Shown here in pieces: positions 1 through 6,488 of a stretch of 13,351 nucleotides of DNA. Within the stretch, counting starts at the first letter, position 1, and each line of letters opens with the position of its first letter. A program made the position numbers and the translations under genes. Source of the stretch: Thermoplasmata archaeon (GTDB lineage Archaea; Thermoplasmatota; Thermoplasmata; GCA-020350865); contig CP070672.1 of the NCBI GenBank assembly GCA_020351895.1, positions 1,571,913-1,585,263 on the forward strand. Direction: 5' to 3'. The notes under the pieces were generated by a model. It did no database searches and had not been told where the DNA came from. It saw only the letters and a program-made list of their open reading frames with translations.

Positions 1-474
1 ACATACGTGGCCGAGGTTCTACATTTCGACTGGTCTCCTGATGCGACAAAGCTCGTGGTGGCGGCATTTGATTGGGGTCATAATGACCTGTATGTCGTAC
101 ACCTGCCGACGAGCACGGTTACACTTTTAGGAACAGTGGGATACAGGGTAAGATGGTCACCTGATGGCAGTAAAATCGCTTTTCTAAGAGGCCCATATGG
201 AAATCTATTAACCATAAATCCGGATGGATCAGATGAACAGGTCTTAGTGGAATACAGTTATAAGGGAAATACAATAAAATCCGTTGAGGATGAAATGGGC
301 TGGTCACCTGACGGCAACTATCTTCACTATACTTGGAGGGTCGTTCGCATGGGTAACGAGAGAGATGTCTTTAAATACTCAGTCCATCGGATAGAGGTAG
401 ATGGCGATAATCCAACATCGATGACAGGTGACCTCCCCGACGATACTTACCCTATGGCCCATGCATGGCGGTAG
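1..474 (+). CDS. TolB/PD40-type beta-propeller protein, C-terminal part (5' truncated by window)
   Basis: The reading frame is open from the first base and ends at TAG 472-474. The GTG at position 7 is only the first possible start codon and has no visible Shine-Dalgarno, so the gene most likely begins outside the window. The visible ~157 residues hold three PD40/WD40-like repeats with the diagnostic W-S-P-D-[GA] turn (FDWSPDA, VRWSPDGSK, MGWSPDGN), each followed by a hydrophobic strand and then an LYV/LLTINPDG-type strand. This is the TolB-like propeller family, usually an extracytoplasmic protein-binding scaffold. No catalytic residue is recognisable. It is a different propeller subtype from the two downstream secreted propellers (WSPDG repeats, not P-x-x-x-G-[ND]-x-I-V-W repeats), so it is probably not part of the duplicated cassette. 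A hairpin terminator follows 66 nt downstream. Confidence is high for the fold and low for function. Confidence 0.8.
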   Translation, partial: TYVAEVLHFDWSPDATKLVVAAFDWGHNDLYVVHLPTSTVTLLGTVGYRVRWSPDGSKIAFLRGPYGNLLTINPDGSDEQVLVEYSYKGNTIKSVEDEMGWSPDGNYLHYTWRVVRMGNERDVFKYSVHRIEVDGDNPTSMTGDLPDDTYPMAHAWR

Positions 475-540
475 GTAAGGCCAACAAGATTGCAGGCTCA
501 AGACCGCTAAACTCAGCAAGCCCAATACATATCTAAAAAC

Positions 541-582
541 GAGATTATGCCCTTTTTGGGCTAATCTCCATTTTAATTTTTT
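541..582 (+). terminator. Hairpin plus T-rich tract after the first propeller gene
   Basis: An 11-bp stem with a single bulged T pairs GAGATTA (541-547) plus GCCC (549-552) with GGGC (558-561) plus TAATCTC (562-568) across a five-T loop. A TTTTAATTTTTT run (571-582) follows. This marks the end of the upstream transcription unit and isolates the cassette that follows. Confidence 0.7.
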
Positions 583-640
583 AAATCAAGGAAAGAGGGT
601 TTAATCCTCAATTTATCCATGGAAATAGGAGGGTACAATC

Positions 641-673
641 CTGTGGTCCTCTGTGGCCACAAGGGTATATAAA
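641..673 (+). promoter_or_regulatory. Operator-like 10-bp tandem repeat (copy 1) abutting a TATA box, cassette 1
   Basis: Two 10-bp units, CTGTGGTCCT (641-650) and CTGTGGCCAC (651-660), stand head to tail and are followed by AA and then TATATAAA (666-673), a good archaeal TATA box. The same arrangement lies upstream of the cassette 2 propeller. The 10-bp period puts both units on one face of the helix, as expected for a protein-binding site. Its place directly upstream of TATA could mean activation or interference with TFB. No cognate regulator is identified. Confidence 0.6.
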
Positions 674-726
674 GAACGGCTTTAAAGGAATTTTTTTTAG
701 ATTGAAATGTAATTCCTCCTCGGAAA

Positions 727-750
727 TTGTGGCCATCTGTGTTCACATAA
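727..750 (+). promoter_or_regulatory. Operator-like 10-bp tandem repeat (copy 2), cassette 1
   Basis: The units TTGTGGCCAT (727-736) and CTGTGTTCAC (737-746), followed by ATAA, form the weaker second copy of the element. It starts 86 bp downstream of copy 1 and 71 bp before the ATG at 798. The cassette 2 copy sits at exactly the same distance from its ATG. Confidence 0.55.
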
Positions 751-797
751 TTTCATTATGTGATTCACGATATAATTCTGCATCGGAGGAATAAAAT

Positions 798-1949
798 ATG
801 AAATATAAGACAGGAAAACTTGTGTGTCTGCTGCTGATTGCCTGCATGCTTTTGGTATCAGCAGTCGTTGTGGCTCCAAAACCCGACAAACCTGGAAAAC
901 CAGGAGGTGGAGGAGACTTAGGAACTGAATACCAGATAACAGACTACCCAGGGGAAGAGTCTACACCGAGAATCCATGGGAATATTATGGTATGGATAGC
1001 ACCCTATGCTCCATATAACATATACATGTACTATCTTGGACCCGATGGGGTGCCCTTCACAAACGACGAAAATGAGGGACAATACACTGTATCGGACCAT
1101 CCTAATGGCGAAGATTGGCCCGTGGTTTACGGAAACAAAATCGTCTGGAGAAGAAAGATCGGTGATACAGATCATCGGGAGCTGTTCATGTACCATCTCG
1201 GAAACGATTTTATACCCGAGTCGAACGATGCACCCGAAGAGGGTCTCTACCAATTGACAACAAACACACCTGGCCAGTATGGCGTTTACCAAAGTGGTAT
1301 CTATGAGAACTTGATAGCCTATTCGGCTGGGGACGATGGTATAGTAGTCATAGATCTTGGTGACAACGGAATACCTGACGATACCGATAATCGAATAACT
1401 ATACCTAATTCCGTTGGTGCTAATCCTCCCCGAATCCACGGAAACAAGGTCATATATATGAAAGACCAAAATATCCACATATACTACCTCTCAGGGCCGC
1501 GTCAAGGTCAGACAGACATTCATGTTACACCTTACCGTGTCGAATGGTGGTATGGTGGACCTAGGATCTATGAGAACCTCATTGTCTGGGAAGACGATAG
1601 AAACAGTAAGAATCCCAATAGACCGGATGTTCCCCAATGGATAAATTGGGACATATACATGTACGACCTTGGAGAAGATGGATTGTATAATACCCATGAT
1701 GATGGAGGAGAGATTCCCCTGGCCGATGGTAATAAGGACGAATATTTCCCTGCAATCCACGGAGATAAGGTTGTTTTCCTATCAGGAGGAAGCTCAGATA
1801 TCTGTGTTCACGACCTTACTAAAGGGAAAACAGAGAAAATCTCAAGCTCAGGAGAAACATGGTTCCCTGATTTGTACGGAAACCACATAATCTACCAAAA
1901 TGACGTAGATGGTACTGATGACATATATCTGTACATCCTAAATCCGTAA
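798..1949 (+). CDS. Secreted seven-bladed beta-propeller protein, cassette 1
   Basis: This 383-aa protein starts with a signal peptide: basic MKYKTGK, then a hydrophobic core (residues 8-26) ending in SAVVVA. A P/G/K-rich linker (27-40) and LGTEYQIT lead into the propeller. About seven repeats of roughly 40-50 residues follow, each with a P-x-[IV]-x-[GE]-N-x-[IV]-[VI]-[WY] strand and a D-I-Y-[ML]-Y-[DI]-L strand. Several blades carry Asp-rich loops of the type LGxDGxPxxxD (near 80-90, 134-144, 187-197, 291-301) that may bind Ca2+. There is no C-terminal anchor, and the last strand ends in ILNP. The LIAC at 13-16 is lipobox-like, but hydrophobicity continues past the Cys, so ordinary signal-peptidase cleavage seems likelier. 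GGAGGA (785-790) supports the start. The family is TolB-like (COG0823-type). The likely role is extracellular binding or sensing; the ligand is unknown. The paralogue is at 6560-7651. Confidence 0.85.
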   Translation: MKYKTGKLVCLLLIACMLLVSAVVVAPKPDKPGKPGGGGDLGTEYQITDYPGEESTPRIHGNIMVWIAPYAPYNIYMYYLGPDGVPFTNDENEGQYTVSDHPNGEDWPVVYGNKIVWRRKIGDTDHRELFMYHLGNDFIPESNDAPEEGLYQLTTNTPGQYGVYQSGIYENLIAYSAGDDGIVVIDLGDNGIPDDTDNRITIPNSVGANPPRIHGNKVIYMKDQNIHIYYLSGPRQGQTDIHVTPYRVEWWYGGPRIYENLIVWEDDRNSKNPNRPDVPQWINWDIYMYDLGEDGLYNTHDDGGEIPLADGNKDEYFPAIHGDKVVFLSGGSSDICVHDLTKGKTEKISSSGETWFPDLYGNHIIYQNDVDGTDDIYLYILNP

Positions 1950-1980
1950 GTCAAACTTCCGGTTTCTTTTATTTTTTTTA
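1944..1980 (+). terminator. Terminator hairpin overlapping the propeller stop codon, cassette 1
   Basis: CCGTAAG (1944-1950) can pair with CTTCCGG (1956-1962) with one T-C mismatch, across a five-base loop. A T-rich tract (1963-1979) follows. The TAA stop (1947-1949) lies inside the 5' arm. The homologous site in cassette 2 has a perfect stem at the same place. Confidence 0.6.
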
Positions 1981-2021
1981 AAAGAATTTATAGAATCCTC
2001 TGCGGTTTCATAAAACCAGAG

Positions 2022-2107
2022 GGATAAGCCAATATCCTTAATGGGACACAGAAGGAAATGTAAATGATCCCAAATAATAGTGATGAAAATATGTTTGGAA
2101 AGGGAGA
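2022..2107 (+). promoter_or_regulatory. Conserved upstream blocks and Shine-Dalgarno of the RHH gene, cassette 1
   Basis: Two blocks are shared with the region before the cassette 2 RHH gene although the sequence between them has diverged: CCAATATCC (2029-2037) and ATCCCAAATA (2067-2076), 38 bp apart (37 in cassette 2). The first overlaps an inverted repeat GGATA/TATCC (2022-2026, 2033-2037). Near the start, AAAGGGAGAT is identical in both and serves as ribosome-binding site. The blocks could be an autoregulatory site for the RHH protein; this is inference. Confidence 0.35.
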
Positions 2108-2114
2108 TTGAATA

Positions 2115-2312
2115 ATGAGAATTGAAGAAAAAAACAGAAAAACAATCAGGATTATTCTCGATTCTGATCTGCATGAGCTCCTAAAGAATGAAGCAGAGAG
2201 GCTCGATATCGATTTTGCCTCTTATGTTAGGTGGTGCATCCGTACTGGAGTGTACTTGAAGGATTTGAATAGGTTTATCCGTTTGAAAAGAGGCAAGACG
2301 ATACTGAATTAG
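2115..2312 (+). CDS. Ribbon-helix-helix (CopG/Arc-type) DNA-binding protein, cassette 1
   Basis: This 65-aa protein fits the RHH fold: a beta strand (residues 9-15, KTIRIIL), helix A (about 17-28, ending NEAER), a turn LDID, and helix B (about 35-46, SYVRWCIRTG). A short basic tail follows. RHH proteins dimerise through the strand, which inserts into the major groove. By alignment to Arc, the DNA-facing residues would be T10, R12 and I14. Usual lengths are 45-80 aa, so it is complete. The GGGAGATTGA motif supports the ATG at 2115. It lies between the secreted propeller and the ATPase gene, 205 nt before the latter, and is a natural candidate for local transcriptional control. It is about two-thirds identical to the RHH protein at 7817-8014, with differences concentrated in the DNA-contacting strand. 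There is no toxin gene next to it, so a toxin-antitoxin reading is not supported. Confidence 0.8.
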   Translation: MRIEEKNRKTIRIILDSDLHELLKNEAERLDIDFASYVRWCIRTGVYLKDLNRFIRLKRGKTILN

Positions 2313-2463
2313 AATTAATAGTATTTATAGGCTTAACTTTTGTTTTAAACGTCAATGAAATGAATTCTGATTTTAATTCTATGCTTTTATCTATAGATGT
2401 ATTAAATGCAATATGGGAAATTAATAAATTTTATATACACATAAATTAATATAAAAAATCCAA

Positions 2464-2514
2464 TTTAAATAAATTCCAGGGTGATAGCACAGGCTGAGTG
2501 CTTAAATGAGGGAG
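2464..2514 (+). promoter_or_regulatory. Promoter, conserved block and Shine-Dalgarno of ATPase gene, cassette 1
   Basis: A TATA-like TTTAAATAAATT (2464-2475) is followed by CCAGGGTGATAGC (2476-2488) and GAGGGAG (2508-2514). The same order recurs before the ATPase genes at 8181 and 10208. If TATA positions the start about 25 nt downstream, the conserved block lies between TATA and the transcription start, where a repressor would block polymerase. The Shine-Dalgarno lies between two in-frame ATGs (2506 and 2518) and favours 2518. Confidence 0.5.
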
Positions 2515-2517
2515 ACT

Positions 2518-5454
2518 ATGTTGAATCAAGATATTCAGCCAGAGATGATAGGTCGAGAGATTGAGCTTGGTGAACTGAAAACATATTTAGATAAGGCACT
2601 GAACAGTGAAGGAAGCGCCATATTCATCTCAGGTGAAGCAGGTATAGGAAAGACGAGATTGGTAAATGAGCTGGGGAAGATCGCCCAATCCAAAGGTTTT
2701 AAAATACTTCTTGGAAATAGCCTGTACGAATCATTCACCCCCTATATGCCTATGTTGGATGCTCTGAGATCAGGAGGTTTGGAATACCTATTTACTGAAG
2801 AAGCACCCAGGGTAGAGGGGGTTTATTTGATTACTAACGGTGGCATGTTGATAAAGGACATTGTCAGAAAGGAGACAAAGCTAAATCCAGACATTTTCGC
2901 ATCAATGCTCACAGCTATGCAAAATTATATCAAGGAAACTCTATCTGATCTGTCTAAAAGTGAAGAAAGTGGTACCCTCAATACCATAGGGGGCGAGAAT
3001 TATAGCATTCTTATCGACAGTGGAAAATACATGAACCTCGCTGTATTACTCACTGGAAAAGAAAACGAGTTCATAATAAATGATATCAGAGAAATCAACG
3101 GAAACTTGGAAAAGAATTACAATGACATTTTCAAGAAATGGGACGGGGATATAGATAAATTGAAGGGAATCGAGAAGACCCTAGAGCCCCTCGTCACCTC
3201 AGGAAAGTACGATGGTATTTATTATGGGAAAAGGGACCCAAAGGCAAGAAGGGATCTATTATTTGAGAACGTGTTGAAGGGGCTTGCTAGACATTCAAAG
3301 AATTCACCAACTCTCTTGTGTATTGAGGATCTGCAATGGGCCGATCCTTCAACCTTGTCATTGTTACATTACCTAGCAAGAAATACAAAAGAATATCGTC
3401 TTTTTATCATCGGCACTTATAGATCCGAAGATATAGCTTCTGAGAATGGGAATGTTCATCCCCTTTCAGATACCATCCTTTTGATGGACAACGAAGAACT
3501 TTGTGAACAACTTAATTTACATAGATTACCAATGGAATATATTGATGAGTTTCTGTATTCACTTCTTGGTGAGATCGATTTAGATATTGAATTTAAAAAT
3601 AGAATATTCAAGGAGAGTGAGGGGAATCCATTATTCATCATACAGCTCGTGAAATTTCTGGTGGAAGAAAAGATATTATCTAGTGAAAACGGAAAATGGA
3701 AGCTGACAAAGGATCTTCAAGAAATCGATGTTCCCTCCAAAATATATACTGTAATCGTTAGAAGATTGAATCGTTTGGAAAAAGCAGACAGAATGATTTT
3801 GGATTATGCTTCTGTAATTGGTGAAACTTTCAATACGGCAACACTAGCCCATGTCATGGAAATGGAAAAAATTGGATTGCAAGAGGAATTAAGTGATCTA
3901 GAGGAAAATCACAGATTGATAATTTCTCTTAATGGAAACACCAGGTTCCATCATGCCAAGATAAAGGAAGTTCTTTATAATGAAATACCAAATGAGTTGA
4001 GAATGGAATATCACGGGATAATTGCAAGCTCAATCGAAACTCTTAACAAGGATCTTTTAGAGGAAGTAATTGGTGATTTGGCATTCCACTATTACCACTG
4101 CCGGAACAAAAAAAAGGCCCTTTTTTACCTATTAAAAGCGGCTGAACAAGCCAAGGAAGAATATTCAAATGAGGAATCAATTAAATTCTATAATCAAGCT
4201 TTAGAATTTATGGATGATGACAATGAGAGATTGGAAATTTTCGAATCAAAAGGGGATATATACGGCATAATCGGAGAATATGAAAAAGGCATAGATTCCT
4301 ATAAATGCGCCTTGGGATTGACAGAAGATATAAAGAATAAAGCCCAGAATATCGCAAAGATCGGAGGAGTTTATGAGAGAAAAGGAGAGATGGATGAGGC
4401 TATTAGGACTTCCCATGAGGCCTTGGACCTTGTAAAAGGTGAAGATTGTATGGAAGAAGCACTTGCCCTAAGAACCCTTGGTGTTTCGCATTGGCATAAA
4501 GGAGAGCTTTCGAAGGCTCGTGATTTCTTGGAGAAATGCATACATATTAGGGAGAAGAACGGTGATATGAGCGGAATTATTACCTGCCTCAATGATATAG
4601 GCAGAGTGCATAAAATAGGTGGAGAATTCGAGGAAGCCATGGAATTTTATGAAAAAGCCCTGAAAATATCGAATTCGATTGATGATCAAGCAGGTATTGC
4701 TTTATCTCTTAAGAATATTGGAACAATTCATCACATGACAGGAGATCTCCGTATAGCTATAGATTACTATAAAAGAAGCCTTAAAATACAGGAGAAAATC
4801 GGAGATCAATCTGCAATAGCACTGTGCCTATACAATATAAAGAATGCTTACGGTAACTTGGGAGAGGTTGAAAAGGTCAAAGTGTATGGAGAGAAAAGCA
4901 TGTCCATATGTGAAAAGATCGGAGATAAGGAAGGTATCGCAAGGTTTGTTGGGGGGGGAAGGGAGTACTCTGGTCATGAAGGCTATGATAAAGCCATTGA
5001 GGACATGAAGGTGGACATTGAATTCTGTGAGAGGTACGGATTAGCGCATGAAAAAACATGGAAAATTATTGGTTTAGCCAGTATGTATTATGATAATGGA
5101 GATTTCGAGGATGCCAAGAAATACATGACACAAGCCCTGGATTTATCCAAAACCTTCGGCTTCAAAGATATCACAGCAGAAGTGCTACATTTCTTCGGAA
5201 GGTACTATAGAGTAAAAAAACAATGGAAGGAATCCATTGAATATTATAATGAAAGCCTAGAAAGCTTTGAAAGAATCGGTATGGTACGAAATGTGGGATA
5301 TGCTCACATTAGATTGGGATTTACCTACAAGGAAAAAGGAGATATTGAAAGGGCAAGAACCCATCTAAATAAGGCGCTTGAAATTCATGGGAAATTCAAT
5401 ATGGAGAGGTCAATAGAAAATATTAAAGGAGCCCTTAGAGATTTAGAAACATGA
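2518..5454 (+). CDS. AAA/STAND-type ATPase with roadblock/longin-like insert and C-terminal TPR array, cassette 1
   Basis: The 978-aa protein starts with the ATPase domain and has no N-terminal effector. I chose ATG 2518 over in-frame 2506 because GAGGGAG (2508-2514) lies between them and the start then matches both paralogues. Motifs: IGRE (11-14), Walker A GEAGIGKTR (39-47), Walker B LLCIED (266-271, E270/D271), IIGTYR sensor-1-like strand (297-302), EGNPLF (368-373) at the winged-helix side. This fits the AAA_16/COG3899-like STAND group. Between Walker A and B sits an extra block (about 96-235) with a beta-beta-alpha-beta-beta-beta-alpha pattern, read as roadblock/longin-like. From about 525 to the end there are about 11 TPRs, many with the 40-residue MalT/kinesin-light-chain-like spacing (IGDQxxIAxxLxNI). 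Such TPRs usually bind ligand and release NTPase autoinhibition. A G8 run at 4951-4958 falls where one TPR is degenerate. The GTPase gene starts 28 nt downstream, so the two are probably co-translated partners. The protein is cytoplasmic. Confidence 0.85.
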   Translation: MLNQDIQPEMIGREIELGELKTYLDKALNSEGSAIFISGEAGIGKTRLVNELGKIAQSKGFKILLGNSLYESFTPYMPMLDALRSGGLEYLFTEEAPRVEGVYLITNGGMLIKDIVRKETKLNPDIFASMLTAMQNYIKETLSDLSKSEESGTLNTIGGENYSILIDSGKYMNLAVLLTGKENEFIINDIREINGNLEKNYNDIFKKWDGDIDKLKGIEKTLEPLVTSGKYDGIYYGKRDPKARRDLLFENVLKGLARHSKNSPTLLCIEDLQWADPSTLSLLHYLARNTKEYRLFIIGTYRSEDIASENGNVHPLSDTILLMDNEELCEQLNLHRLPMEYIDEFLYSLLGEIDLDIEFKNRIFKESEGNPLFIIQLVKFLVEEKILSSENGKWKLTKDLQEIDVPSKIYTVIVRRLNRLEKADRMILDYASVIGETFNTATLAHVMEMEKIGLQEELSDLEENHRLIISLNGNTRFHHAKIKEVLYNEIPNELRMEYHGIIASSIETLNKDLLEEVIGDLAFHYYHCRNKKKALFYLLKAAEQAKEEYSNEESIKFYNQALEFMDDDNERLEIFESKGDIYGIIGEYEKGIDSYKCALGLTEDIKNKAQNIAKIGGVYERKGEMDEAIRTSHEALDLVKGEDCMEEALALRTLGVSHWHKGELSKARDFLEKCIHIREKNGDMSGIITCLNDIGRVHKIGGEFEEAMEFYEKALKISNSIDDQAGIALSLKNIGTIHHMTGDLRIAIDYYKRSLKIQEKIGDQSAIALCLYNIKNAYGNLGEVEKVKVYGEKSMSICEKIGDKEGIARFVGGGREYSGHEGYDKAIEDMKVDIEFCERYGLAHEKTWKIIGLASMYYDNGDFEDAKKYMTQALDLSKTFGFKDITAEVLHFFGRYYRVKKQWKESIEYYNESLESFERIGMVRNVGYAHIRLGFTYKEKGDIERARTHLNKALEIHGKFNMERSIENIKGALRDLET

Positions 5455-5482
5455 AGAAATCATCATTTAAACGGGTGAATCA

Positions 5483-6358
5483 ATGCAATTGAAAAAGAAA
5501 ATCGTGTTGCTCGGAGACAGCGCAGTTGGCAAGACGAGTTTAATTCGAAGATATGTATTCGACCAGTTCGAAGACTCCTATATAAGCACCATCGGTACAA
5601 AAGCCACGATGAAGGAAATGAAGATTCCCCAAGAGGATGAAGAAATAAAAATCACTCTTATGATTTGGGACCTCCTAGGAAGGGAAGGATATCATGCGCT
5701 TCATGCAAGAAGCTTTGTTGGAGTCAACGGAGCCATACTGGTTGCAGACCTTACCCGAAAAGAGACTTTGAACAGCCTGGAGAGGTATTGGATTCCTTCA
5801 CTTTTCAAGGTCGTGGAAAACGTACCCTTGATATTCGTGTCAAATAAGTCAGACCTTGTTAAAAATTTTGAATTCGAGCCGGAAGACATGGAGGTCGTGG
5901 CAGCAAGATACAATATTGGGTTCGAAGAAGTCCTTCCTAAATGGCTAAGAACTGATTATGGGACAAGCGCGAAGACCGGTGTAAATGTGGAAAAGGTCTT
6001 TGAAAGCATTGGATATATGATGCTTTCTCAGGCAGAACAAATTGATCCTATGAAAGAGCTCTATGAAAGTCTAGTGGCTCAAAATATAAAGAGGACCTTG
6101 GATAAAAGCACACCCATTGGTGTTTTAGATGCCATCATAGTTGACTTCTGTGAAGGATTTGAGGATTCGAGGTTGGCAATGCCTATACTGCGCCAGGAAA
6201 TTGCCAGGGCAGGGGTTGACGTGAGAAGCCCATTCAAGGAAGGGATCCGAAAGCTCATCGAGTATCTCGCAGAAGCCATGACCGAATTTCATGATGAAAA
6301 GACCGTGTTATTCAATCTTAAAAAGAGGTTAAAATGGGTTCAGGGTATTAGTGTATAA
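5483..6358 (+). CDS. Rab/Ras-like small GTPase with helical C-terminal extension, cassette 1
   Basis: This 291-aa protein has all five G motifs: G1 GDSAVGKT (11-18), G2 switch I SYISTIG (32-38, T36), G3 WDLLGRE (62-68), G4 NKSD (121-124), G5 TSAK (161-164). The effector-loop region FEDSYISTIG is very Rab-like. At the position of Ras Gln61 it has Arg (R67), so intrinsic hydrolysis may be slow or need a catalytic residue supplied by a partner. The G domain ends near residue 182. The remaining ~110 residues are predicted mostly helical, and no prenylation or other lipidation motif ends the chain, so membrane attachment is not evident. ATG 5483 has GGGTGA (5473-5478) upstream. The 28-nt gap from the ATPase gene implies an operon. 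Likely role: a GTP-dependent switch downstream of, or regulated by, the ATPase's roadblock-like domain. That link is inferred. The paralogue begins at 13184. Confidence 0.88.
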   Translation: MQLKKKIVLLGDSAVGKTSLIRRYVFDQFEDSYISTIGTKATMKEMKIPQEDEEIKITLMIWDLLGREGYHALHARSFVGVNGAILVADLTRKETLNSLERYWIPSLFKVVENVPLIFVSNKSDLVKNFEFEPEDMEVVAARYNIGFEEVLPKWLRTDYGTSAKTGVNVEKVFESIGYMMLSQAEQIDPMKELYESLVAQNIKRTLDKSTPIGVLDAIIVDFCEGFEDSRLAMPILRQEIARAGVDVRSPFKEGIRKLIEYLAEAMTEFHDEKTVLFNLKKRLKWVQGISV

Positions 6359-6379
6359 ACAAACCATTTATTATTCTAG

Positions 6380-6402
6380 ATTCTTACTTTCCTACTTTTT
6401 AC
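6380..6402 (+). terminator. Pyrimidine-rich tract after GTPase gene (possible U-tract terminator)
   Basis: TTCTTACTTTCCTACTTTTTAC-like sequence without a convincing stem follows the GTPase stop by about 20 nt and immediately precedes the cassette 2 promoter element. Archaeal termination often uses such T-rich tracts, so this may end cassette 1 transcription. The evidence is weak. Confidence 0.35.
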
Positions 6403-6403
6403 G

Positions 6404-6436
6404 TTGTGCCCACTTGTGGCCACAAATCTATATATA
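6404..6436 (+). promoter_or_regulatory. Operator-like 10-bp tandem repeat (copy 1) abutting a TATA box, cassette 2
   Basis: TTGTGCCCAC (6404-6413) and TTGTGGCCAC (6414-6423) are followed by AAA and CTATATATA (6428-6436). This is the same design as at 641-673. TTGTGGCCACAA (6414-6425) is itself a perfect 12-bp palindrome, so one unit could bind a symmetric dimer. Confidence 0.65.
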
Positions 6437-6488
6437 GTAAATCATGAAAAGCCCTGATTCTTGGTTTTTTAATAAAATAATCCCGGAT

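Larger units (their letters stand above)
475..797. other. Intergenic region of 323 nt upstream of the first secreted propeller
   Basis: No credible coding sequence is present. It holds the hairpin terminator (541-582), a stretch without recognisable signals (583-640), the first operator-like repeat (641-662) with its TATA-like box (666-673), a T8 run (691-698), the second operator-like repeat (727-750) and the Shine-Dalgarno (785-790) for the gene at 798. Confidence 0.7.
641..6358 (+). repeat. Duplicated gene cassette, copy 1 (operator pair - propeller - RHH - ATPase - GTPase)
   Basis: Gene order, orientation, intergenic signals and protein families match those of the following 6404-13351 segment. 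Corresponding starts are offset by 5762 (propeller), 5702 (RHH), 5663 (first ATPase) and 7701 (GTPase). The extra 2 kb is the additional truncated ATPase in copy 2. Divergence at protein level means the duplication is not recent. Confidence 0.8.

Noticed and set aside
641..750. The TGTGG-type repeats as a CRISPR array or IS end
   Set aside because: Units are only 10 bp with no spacers of regular length, no cas or transposase genes, and no target-site duplication. Their fixed place relative to TATA and ATG fits regulatory sites better.
798..846. Lipoprotein signal (LIAC / LVAC) in the two secreted propellers
   Set aside because: The Cys sits in the middle of a hydrophobic run that continues for about ten more residues, so a normal signal-peptidase site near SAVVVA is more plausible. 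Not fully excluded.
918..1478. A 186-codon open frame on the minus strand inside the first propeller gene
   Set aside because: It lies wholly within a well-supported + strand gene, has no ribosome-binding site or family resemblance, and mirrors the repeat codons of the propeller.
2115..2312. RHH gene as antitoxin of a toxin-antitoxin pair
   Set aside because: No small toxin gene (RelE, PIN or similar) lies next to either RHH gene. The next gene is a 978-aa or 623-aa ATPase more than 160 nt away.
2506..2517. Upstream ATG 2506 as start of the cassette 1 ATPase
   Set aside because: The Shine-Dalgarno GAGGGAG falls inside this extension, and both paralogues start at the position equivalent to 2518.
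2476..2517. Leader hairpin AGCAC/GTGCT as a riboswitch before the ATPase gene
   Set aside because: The stem can be drawn only in cassette 1. The corresponding leaders at 8150 and 10173 cannot form it, so there is no support for a conserved RNA structure.
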